From: an uncultured Elusimicrobia bacterium
GTDB taxonomy: Bacteria > Elusimicrobiota > Endomicrobiia > Endomicrobiales > Endomicrobiaceae
Assembly (NCBI GenBank): GCA_937916125.1
Contig: CALGGE010000067.1
Location: forward strand, 1-20,404
Direction: 5' to 3'
Length of the DNA: 20,404 nucleotides
Position 1 is the first letter of the stretch. Every line of letters starts with the position of its first letter. The notes under the pieces were generated by a model. The model was not told the DNA's origin. It made no database searches and saw only the letters and a program-made list of their open reading frames with translations. The position numbers and the translations under genes were made by a program. Below are positions 14,261-20,404 of this stretch, piece by piece.

Positions 14261-14860
14261 ATGGAAATCATTTTAGCCACTGGAAATTTACACAAAGTAG
14301 AGGAAATAACGGATATTTTAAAAGATTTGAACGTAAAAATTAAGCCCATGACGAGCTTTGAAAAGTATCCGGAAGTTGTTGAAGACGGTAAGACACTTCA
14401 GGATAACGCAATAAAGAAAGCAACCGAAGTTGCGAAATATTTTCGCTCTTGGGCAATTGCCGACGATACGGGGCTTGAAGTCCATAGTTTAAACGGAGAG
14501 CCGGGAGTGTATTCTTCCAGATATGCCGGAGAACATTGTACTTATGAAGATAATAATAAAAAATTGTTGAAAGCCTTGTCCGGAGTTCCCATGGAAAACA
14601 GACAGGCTCGGTTCAGGTGTGTTATTGCCTTAAGCGATCCGGAAGGAAACGTAAAAATTCTCGAGGAAGGCAAAATTAAAGGGTATATTGCCGAAAGTTT
14701 GTCCGGGACTGCCGGTTTCGGCTACGATCCGTTATTTTATGTTCCGAAATACGAAAAAACTTTTGCCGAACTCGGTGAAGAATTGAAAAACAAAATCAGC
14801 CACAGAGCTTTGGCTCTTCAGGCGTTCAAATCCCGCCTTGCGAATTTGGCATTTTTTTAA
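14261..14860 (+). CDS. rdgB: dITP/XTP pyrophosphatase (Ham1/RdgB family)
   Basis: It hydrolyses the non-canonical purine triphosphates dITP, ITP and XTP to monophosphates, keeping them out of DNA and RNA. The 199-residue protein has the usual family length and motifs: the N-terminal substrate loop LATGNLHKVEEI, the metal-site ADDTGLEV near residues 67-74, GEPGVYSSRYAG, FGYDPLFYVP and the C-terminal SHRALAL. It follows mfd with overlapping signals, so two genome-protection genes share a transcript. Its final codons contain the -35 box of the next promoter. Confidence 0.96.
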   Translation: MEIILATGNLHKVEEITDILKDLNVKIKPMTSFEKYPEVVEDGKTLQDNAIKKATEVAKYFRSWAIADDTGLEVHSLNGEPGVYSSRYAGEHCTYEDNNKKLLKALSGVPMENRQARFRCVIALSDPEGNVKILEEGKIKGYIAESLSGTAGFGYDPLFYVPKYEKTFAELGEELKNKISHRALALQAFKSRLANLAFF

Positions 14861-14874
14861 AAATTTGCTATAAT
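14846..14874 (+). promoter_or_regulatory. Strong sigma-70-type promoter for yggS-proC
   Basis: TTGGCA at 14846-14851 (one mismatch to TTGACA), a 17-nt spacer, and TATAAT at 14869-14874 with an extended TG at 14866-14867. The -35 lies inside the end of rdgB. Predicted transcription start is near 14881, about 5 nt before the yggS start codon. Confidence 0.8.
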
Positions 14875-14885
14875 ATACAAATATT

Positions 14886-15593
14886 GTGAAAACTATAGCG
14901 GACAACATAACTTTTATAAAGGAAAGGATTGATAAGGCAGCAAACGGCAGGCCTGTTACGCTCGTTGCTGTCACTAAGACTTTTTCCGCCGATTGTGTGA
15001 GAGAAGCGTTGGCTTGCGGTGTTGCCGATATTGCCGAAAGTAAAATACAGGAAGCTTTACCGAAATTTGAAGTGCTTTCGGGTGAATTGCAACATATAAA
15101 TAAACATTTTATCGGACATTTGCAGTCCAATAAAGCAAAAAAAGCCGTTTTGAATTTTGATTTGATACAATCTTTGGACAGTATAAGTTTGGCGAAAGAT
15201 ATAAACAGGCATGCGAAAGAAATTAATAAAATTCAAAAATGTTTAATTGAATTAAAAGTTTCGTCCGAACAAACCAAAACAGGTGCGGATGAAGAAAGTG
15301 TGTCTGCAATTTATGAATATTGTAAAGAAAATTGTGAAAATATTGTAATTGACGGAATAATGACGATAGCACCTTATTTTGATGATAAAGAACAGGTTCG
15401 TCCTTATTTCAAAAAAGCTTTTAATGTTTTTACGAATTTACAAAAAAAATATAATGATAATAATTTTAAAATTTTGTCCATGGGTATGTCGGACGATTTT
15501 GAAATTGCTATACAAGAAGGAGCGAATATGGTTAGGGTAGGTTCTGCCATATTCGGGGAGAGAATTTATGATAAGCAGGAAGTTCTACGATAA
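14886..15593 (+). CDS. yggS: PLP homeostasis protein (YggS/PLPBP family)
   Basis: A pyridoxal-phosphate-binding protein with no known catalytic activity, which buffers PLP and affects amino-acid pools. The 235-residue protein has the PLP lysine Lys31 in LVAVTKT, HFIGHLQSNKAKKA, and the phosphate-binding end LSMGMSDDFEIAIQEGANMVRVGSAIFG. Translation appears to start at GTG 14886; no Shine-Dalgarno precedes it and the predicted transcription start is only about 5 nt upstream, so the mRNA looks leaderless. Its 3' end overlaps proC by 26 nt. The yggS-proC pairing is common in bacteria. Confidence 0.93.
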   Translation: MKTIADNITFIKERIDKAANGRPVTLVAVTKTFSADCVREALACGVADIAESKIQEALPKFEVLSGELQHINKHFIGHLQSNKAKKAVLNFDLIQSLDSISLAKDINRHAKEINKIQKCLIELKVSSEQTKTGADEESVSAIYEYCKENCENIVIDGIMTIAPYFDDKEQVRPYFKKAFNVFTNLQKKYNDNNFKILSMGMSDDFEIAIQEGANMVRVGSAIFGERIYDKQEVLR

Positions 15594-16386
15594 AAAGGTT
15601 GTTTTTATCGGATCGGGGAACATGGCGGAAGCCATAATCTCGGGGTTTGTAAAGTATGACATTGTAAAAAGATCCAATATCGTTTGCAATGACATTTCAC
15701 GGGAAAGGCTTCAGGTAATATCGCAAAAGTATGCGGTATCGGTTCAACAGGATAAAAGTGAGGCTCTTGAAAATGCCGATATAGTTTTTCTGGCCATAAA
15801 ACCTCAGCAGTTCAAATCGGTTTTGGATGACTATTCCAAACAGATTGCAAAAGCAAAAGTTATTGTTACCATTGCGGCGGGAATAACTACGGATTTTGTG
15901 GAAACCAATACTTCCAAAAAAGCCGTCGTCGTAAGAGTTATGCCTAATACACCGGCACTTGTAGGTAAAGGTGCTATTGCGGTTTGCGGAGGAAAGAATG
16001 CTTCCGTTGAAGTTGTTAACGATATAGCCGATATGTTCTCCGTTATAGGAAGAGTAGTTGTAGTTAAGGAAAAATTAATTAATGCAATAACGGCAGTTTC
16101 CGGTTCGGGGCCCGCATACATATTTTATTTCTCGGAAGTTTTGAGACAGGCTGCGGAAAAGTTGGGGCTTCCTGAAGATATTTCAAAAGATTTGGTTTAT
16201 CAAACAATATACGGTTCGGGCAAGATGCTTATTGAGAGCGGACTTGAAGATTTTACTTTAAGAAAAAATGTTACTTCTCCCGGAGGAACTACGGAAAAAG
16301 CAATGGATATTTTCTTAAAAAGCGATTTTTCCGACGTTATTTTTACTGCGGTTGAACAAGCCAAAAAAAGAGCGGAAGAGCTTTAA
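15568..16386 (+). CDS. proC: Pyrroline-5-carboxylate reductase
   Basis: It catalyses the last step of proline synthesis, reducing 1-pyrroline-5-carboxylate with NAD(P)H in the cytosol. The 272-residue length is standard. The N-terminal Rossmann motif is VVFIGSGNMAEAIISG, followed by VVRVMPNTPALVGKGA, the substrate-site SGSGPAYIFYF and the C-terminal VTSPGGTTEKAMDIF. ATG 15568 lies within the end of yggS, a 26-nt overlap. A later start would cut into the first beta strand, so the overlap seems real and implies coupled translation. Confidence 0.95.
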   Translation: MISRKFYDKKVVFIGSGNMAEAIISGFVKYDIVKRSNIVCNDISRERLQVISQKYAVSVQQDKSEALENADIVFLAIKPQQFKSVLDDYSKQIAKAKVIVTIAAGITTDFVETNTSKKAVVVRVMPNTPALVGKGAIAVCGGKNASVEVVNDIADMFSVIGRVVVVKEKLINAITAVSGSGPAYIFYFSEVLRQAAEKLGLPEDISKDLVYQTIYGSGKMLIESGLEDFTLRKNVTSPGGTTEKAMDIFLKSDFSDVIFTAVEQAKKRAEEL

Positions 16387-16432
16387 GAGAATAACAAAAC
16401 TTTAATATATGGTTTTGGCAGGAGGTAGTATA

Positions 16433-16696
16433 ATGATTATTAAAGTGAGGGTAATTCCCAATTCCAAAAGAAATGAGGTTGTCAGCAGAATAGGTTCTAT
16501 TTTAAGAGTAAAAGTTGCCGCACCTGCAGTTGAAGGAAGAGCAAATGAGGAATTGTGTGATTATTTATCGGATTTCTTTGACGTGAGAAGGTCCAATATT
16601 TTACTGAGAAAAGGTGAAAGGGGAAGAGAAAAAACTATAGAAATTACGGGAAAAACCGAAGAAGAACTCGACGAAGTTTTGAACACGATACCGTAA
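16433..16696 (+). CDS. DUF167 / YggU family small protein
   Basis: An 87-residue protein of the YggU (DUF167) family, whose biochemical role is not established. Family hallmarks are visible: IIKVRVIPNSKRNEV at the start, LRVKVAAPAVEGRANEELCDYLSDFF in the middle and the basic RKGERGREKTIEITG near the end. The start is fixed by AGGAGG at 16420-16425, 7 nt before ATG 16433; an in-frame ATG at 16409 would place that ribosome site inside the gene. It lies 46 nt after proC and probably belongs to the yggS-proC transcript. YggU genes are often found next to yggS/proC/yggT. Confidence 0.9.
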   Translation: MIIKVRVIPNSKRNEVVSRIGSILRVKVAAPAVEGRANEELCDYLSDFFDVRRSNILLRKGERGREKTIEITGKTEEELDEVLNTIP

Positions 16697-16752
16697 ATAT
16701 AAAAAAATAAAAAAATTTAAAGAAGTAAAATTTTATATCGGAAGGTGCTATT

Positions 16753-17796
16753 ATGAACAAAAAAATACCTGATTCATTGTATTGGGAAAACGGAACGCTT
16801 TTTTTACTTAACCAAAACGAACTCCCTAATAAAGTTGTTTACAAAAAATGTAAAGCTTATACCGATGTTATTGATGCCGTAAAAAATAAAGTAATCGCGG
16901 GAGCGGCTGCAGTTTCCGTAGCCGTTGCATACGGTGTTGTACTTGCCGGAATAAAATGTGCAAAATATCCTCCTATGACAAAAAGCAGTTTTATCAAAAA
17001 GGCTTGTGACGAATTATCAAGAGTTTGGAATGTTTCCATCTATCCTAAAAAAGCCATTGAAAAAATGATGGTTGTCGTCGATATGGCTGCAAAATTGAAT
17101 CCGGAAAATTTTATAAGCAAATTGGAAGAAACGGCAAAAGAAATTTATGAACAGGATATAGAAGCAAATATTGTAATGGCTGAATATGCCACGAGATTGT
17201 TGAAGAAAGAATCCACCGTAGTTACGCATGCAAATTCCGGAGCTTTTTCTTCCGCAGGTTTTGGTACTGCCATAGGAACAATCAAAAATGCCTTTAAAAA
17301 CGGTAAGGTAAAGAAAGTTCTTGTTGACGAAACAAGACCTTATTTCCAAGGGTCCAGACTTACCGCTTACGAACTTCAGCAGGAAAAAATTCCTTATATG
17401 ATTATGGCTGACAGTATGGCCGCATTTATTATGAAAACGGAAAAAATCGATGCCGTTATCGTCGGTGCGGAAAAAGTTGCGTTGAACGGGGACGTCGCCA
17501 ACAATATAGGAACTTACGCTTTATCGATATTCGCAAAATATCATAAAATTCCTTTCTATGTAATAGCACATACGTCGGTAATAGATTTTGCTACAACATA
17601 CGGAGTAAAAATAAAAGTTGATGATTTGCCCGGAGAAGATGTTTTGAAAGTCGGCGGGAAAATGATTTCCGTTAAGGAAGCCGTTTCCAGAAATCCCGTT
17701 CTTGACGTTACTCCGGCTTCAAATATTACCATGATTATCACGGAAAAAGGTGTATTTAAACCGAACAAAATATCTACATTAAAGAAGAAGAAATAA
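16753..17796 (+). CDS. MtnA/eIF2B-alpha-family protein, probable pseudoenzyme of methylthioribose-1-phosphate isomerase
   Basis: The 347-residue protein has the length and motif order of MtnA, which isomerises 5-methylthioribose-1-phosphate in methionine salvage: LYWENGTLFLLNQNELP, AAAVSVAVAYG, DETRPYFQGSRLTAYEL, ADSMAA, LNGDVANNIGTYAL, PFYVIAHTSVID, NPVLDVTPASNITMIITEKG. Key residues differ. The nucleophile position of THCNAG is Ala160 (THANSG). The acid of GADRI is Glu240 (GAEKV). The Lys of NKIGT is Asn251. The Arg of RGAP is Ala49 (VIAGAAAVS). Gln199 and possibly Arg90 remain. Positions 160, 199, 240 and 251 match B. subtilis MtnA numbering as I recall it. I read it as a family member that has lost isomerase chemistry, as eIF2B-alpha has. 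GGAAGGTG (16740-16747) precedes the start, and ileS follows after 1 nt. Confidence 0.85.
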   Translation: MNKKIPDSLYWENGTLFLLNQNELPNKVVYKKCKAYTDVIDAVKNKVIAGAAAVSVAVAYGVVLAGIKCAKYPPMTKSSFIKKACDELSRVWNVSIYPKKAIEKMMVVVDMAAKLNPENFISKLEETAKEIYEQDIEANIVMAEYATRLLKKESTVVTHANSGAFSSAGFGTAIGTIKNAFKNGKVKKVLVDETRPYFQGSRLTAYELQQEKIPYMIMADSMAAFIMKTEKIDAVIVGAEKVALNGDVANNIGTYALSIFAKYHKIPFYVIAHTSVIDFATTYGVKIKVDDLPGEDVLKVGGKMISVKEAVSRNPVLDVTPASNITMIITEKGVFKPNKISTLKKKK

Positions 17797-17797
17797 A

Positions 17798-20395
17798 ATG
17801 GAAAACGAAAAAAAAGATTATTCAAAAACTGTTAATTTGCCTAAGACCGATTTTCAGATGAAAGCAAATCTTGCTCAGAGAGAACCGGACTTTTTAAAAG
17901 AGTTGTACGATGCTAAAATCTATGAAAAGATGAGAGCAAAAAATAAAGGGAAGAAAAAATTTATTCTTCATGACGGACCTCCTTATGCCAACGGAGAAAT
18001 GCACGCCGGACATGCTTTAAATAAAATTTTAAAAGATTTTATTTTAAAGTATAAAAATATGAAAGGTTTCGATACGCCTTATACTCCCGGTTGGGATTGC
18101 CACGGGCTGCCTATTGAAACGCAATGTTTAAAAGAATTAAAAACCGACAAACATAAAGTAGATAAATCCGTTTTCAGAAAACAGGCGAGTGATTTCGCCA
18201 AAAGATTTGTTTCCATACAGAGGGACGGTTTTAAGAGGTTGGGTGTTTTTGCAGATTGGGAACATCCGTATCTTACTCTTGATCCGAAATATGAAGCTTC
18301 AATAGTTAAAGTTTTCGGTGAACTTGTAGAGAAAAATTATTTGTTCAGAAAGAAAAAACCGGTTTATTGGTGTTCTTCCTGCGAGACGGCTCTTGCCGAT
18401 GCGGAAGTTGAATACGCGGATGTTTCTTCCGATTCAATATTTGTAAAATTTCAAATAAAAGAATTGTCCGACGTATTGAAAGATAAAGCCGATTTGTTAA
18501 AAGATTATTCCGTTCTTATATGGACGACGACTCCGTGGACATTACCGTCTAACGTAGCGTTGGCATTTTCTCCGATAGCAAAATACGTTGCTTGCGAATA
18601 TATTCTCAACGGTAAAGTTGAAAAGATTATCGTTGCGAGAGATTTGGCAGAGAACGTAAAAAATAAAATTTCTGCCGAAAGTTTTACCGTAAAGGCGGAG
18701 TTCGACGGTAAAGATTTGGAATATATCAAATGTCAAAATCCGATAGTTGACAGACTTTCTTTAGGTATTCTTGCCGACTACGTCAGTATGGAAGACGGTT
18801 CCGGTATCGTGCATATTGCTCCGGGACACGGTCAGGAAGACTATCAGGCGGGGCTTGCGTATAAACTTGATATTATTTCTCCTTTAAACGACAGAGGACA
18901 ATTTACAAAAGAAGTTTCCGAGTATGAAGGAATAAATGTATTTAAAGCAAATCCTTTAATAATAGAAAAGTTGACTAAAGAGGGAACGCTTCTTGCGAGC
19001 ATAAAAATAAATCATTCATATCCTCATTGCTGGAGATGTAAGAAGCCCGTTATTTTCAGAGCAACTCCTCAATGGTTTATGGGCGTGGATTTAAACGATT
19101 TAAGAAATAATCTTCTTAAAGAAATAAAAAATGTTAATTGGGTTCCTAAATACGGTGAGTCAAGAATTACCGGAATGATACAGACAAGACCTGACTGGTG
19201 CTTAAGCCGTCAGAGACTTTGGGGTGTGCCGCTTCCGATATTTTATTGCAAAGAATGTGGCGAACCGGTATTGGATAAAAAAATAATAGATAAAGTTGTT
19301 GAAGAGTTTAAAGTTCACGGTGCCGGTATTTGGTATGAAAAGCCCGTTGAAGAATGGCTTAAAGGCTTTGATGTAAAATGCCCGAAATGCGGTAAGACGG
19401 AGTTCAAAAAAGAAGAAGATATTCTTGATGTATGGTTTGATTCCGGCGTATCAAGTGAGGCTGTTCTGTCGAGCGGAAATTATGACGGTTTGGAATATCC
19501 TGCAGATTTATATCTTGAGGGTAGCGATCAGCACAGAGGCTGGTTCCAAAGTTCATTGTTGCCGTCGGTGGCAATAAAAGGTAAAGCTCCTTACAAAACG
19601 GTTCTTACGCACGGGTTTCTTGTTGACGGACAGGGACGAAAAATGTCAAAATCTTTGGGTAACGGAGTTTCTCCGTCCCAAATAATAAATAAGTACGGTG
19701 CAGATGTTTTAAGACTTTGGGTTGCATCCTGTGACTATAGAGAAGATGTCAGAATTTCCGACGAGATTATTAAAGGGCATACCGATACTTACAGAAAAAT
19801 AAGAAATACCGTCAGATTTATGCTCGGAAATATCAGCGATTTGAAAAAAGAGGACATCGTAAAGTTTTCCGACATGAACGAGATAGATAAATACGCTTTG
19901 TTCTGTTTAAACGATGTGGTTAAGCAGGCAGAGCTTGGTTTTGAAAATTATGAATTTCATAAAACGGTTAAAGTTATAAATGATTTCTGCACGGTATTCT
20001 TAAGCGGGTTTTATCTTGACGCGTTAAAAGATATTTTGTATTGCGATAAGGTAAATTCCAAAGCAAGAAGAAGTGCACAGTCCGCGATGCTTGAGATAGT
20101 TACCGCAATTGTCGGGATAATGTCGCCTGTTTTAACTTTTACCATGCATGAAGCTTGGAAAGAAATTAAAAAGATAAAACAGGATTTGCCCGAATATGTT
20201 ACGTTGTCTGATTTTCCAACGGTAAATGAAACTTATACGTTGGGGAAAGATGTGCTTAACAAATGGGGCGGTCTTGTAAAAATAAAACAGGTTGTTTTGG
20301 CTGAAACGGAAAAACTCAGAAAAGATAAAGTTATCGGTTCTAATTTAGAGGCGGGCTTAACCATAAAATACGGCTCGGATTATTCCGTTGAGTGA
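17798..20395 (+). CDS. ileS: Isoleucyl-tRNA synthetase, apparently lacking the C-terminal zinc domain
   Basis: It charges tRNA-Ile. The 865-residue protein has the class I signatures HAGH (69-72) and KMSKS (615-619), the CP1 editing region (WTTTPWTLPSNVALAF; GIVHIAPGHGQEDYQ), CWRCKKPVIFRATPQWF, and the CKECGEP...CPKCG pair before DILDVWFDSG. The anticodon-binding region runs to LRKDKVIGSNLEAGLTIKYGSDYSVE, where TGA 20393-20395 ends it. Bacterial IleRS usually continue about 70 or more residues with a Cys-rich zinc domain, so this one looks truncated or frameshifted; 9 bases follow, too few to decide. ATG 17798 is 1 nt after the MtnA-family stop, with only a weak purine-rich ribosome site. Confidence 0.92.
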   Translation: MENEKKDYSKTVNLPKTDFQMKANLAQREPDFLKELYDAKIYEKMRAKNKGKKKFILHDGPPYANGEMHAGHALNKILKDFILKYKNMKGFDTPYTPGWDCHGLPIETQCLKELKTDKHKVDKSVFRKQASDFAKRFVSIQRDGFKRLGVFADWEHPYLTLDPKYEASIVKVFGELVEKNYLFRKKKPVYWCSSCETALADAEVEYADVSSDSIFVKFQIKELSDVLKDKADLLKDYSVLIWTTTPWTLPSNVALAFSPIAKYVACEYILNGKVEKIIVARDLAENVKNKISAESFTVKAEFDGKDLEYIKCQNPIVDRLSLGILADYVSMEDGSGIVHIAPGHGQEDYQAGLAYKLDIISPLNDRGQFTKEVSEYEGINVFKANPLIIEKLTKEGTLLASIKINHSYPHCWRCKKPVIFRATPQWFMGVDLNDLRNNLLKEIKNVNWVPKYGESRITGMIQTRPDWCLSRQRLWGVPLPIFYCKECGEPVLDKKIIDKVVEEFKVHGAGIWYEKPVEEWLKGFDVKCPKCGKTEFKKEEDILDVWFDSGVSSEAVLSSGNYDGLEYPADLYLEGSDQHRGWFQSSLLPSVAIKGKAPYKTVLTHGFLVDGQGRKMSKSLGNGVSPSQIINKYGADVLRLWVASCDYREDVRISDEIIKGHTDTYRKIRNTVRFMLGNISDLKKEDIVKFSDMNEIDKYALFCLNDVVKQAELGFENYEFHKTVKVINDFCTVFLSGFYLDALKDILYCDKVNSKARRSAQSAMLEIVTAIVGIMSPVLTFTMHEAWKEIKKIKQDLPEYVTLSDFPTVNETYTLGKDVLNKWGGLVKIKQVVLAETEKLRKDKVIGSNLEAGLTIKYGSDYSVE

Positions 20396-20404
20396 TCAGC
20401 ACTA

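Overview
The window is an AT-rich bacterial chromosome segment. Every gene recognised lies on the + strand, packed into short-spaced operons. It looks like core genome of a Gram-negative bacterium: it carries apolipoprotein N-acyltransferase (Lnt), an O-antigen-ligase-like protein and a polyprenyl-phosphate sugar transferase. The phylum cannot be fixed by eye. Base composition and gene content would suit an Elusimicrobiota-like lineage, but that is a weak guess. No tRNA, rRNA, CRISPR array, transposase or phage gene was seen.

Layout. (1) 1-2772: the last codons of secA, then lnt, then prfB, which has a textbook programmed +1 frameshift. (2) 2759-2992: a repeat island of 8-, 6- and 7-bp tandem units plus two hairpin elements. 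(3) 2993-9754: an aldehyde dehydrogenase, an orphan membrane histidine kinase, an O-antigen-ligase/Wzy-like protein and a PglC/WcaJ-type sugar transferase, a surface-polysaccharide theme. (4) 9749-11070: a second repeat island of the same families, running into the 5' part of a secreted TIM-barrel glycosidase-like gene. (5) 11213-14860: mfd and rdgB (DNA repair and nucleotide-pool cleaning). (6) 14886-16696: yggS, proC and a DUF167 gene. (7) 16753-20395: an MtnA-family gene followed after 1 nt by ileS.

Regulation visible in sequence: three promoters share an extended -10 of the form TGCTAYAAT, ahead of the sugar transferase, mfd and yggS. In two of them the -10 lies only 9-11 nt before the start codon, so those mRNAs would be leaderless or nearly so. 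prfB carries its autoregulatory frameshift.

Most worth a second look: the MtnA-family protein has lost both catalytic residues (Ala160 for Cys, Glu240 for Asp) and further ligands while keeping the fold motifs, so it looks like a pseudoenzyme. The secreted glycosidase-like gene has three tandem arrays of non-triplet units inside its 5' coding part, and one of them encodes the hydrophobic core of its only evident signal peptide. That is a plausible phase-variable locus. IleRS stops at 865 residues, before the usual C-terminal zinc domain.
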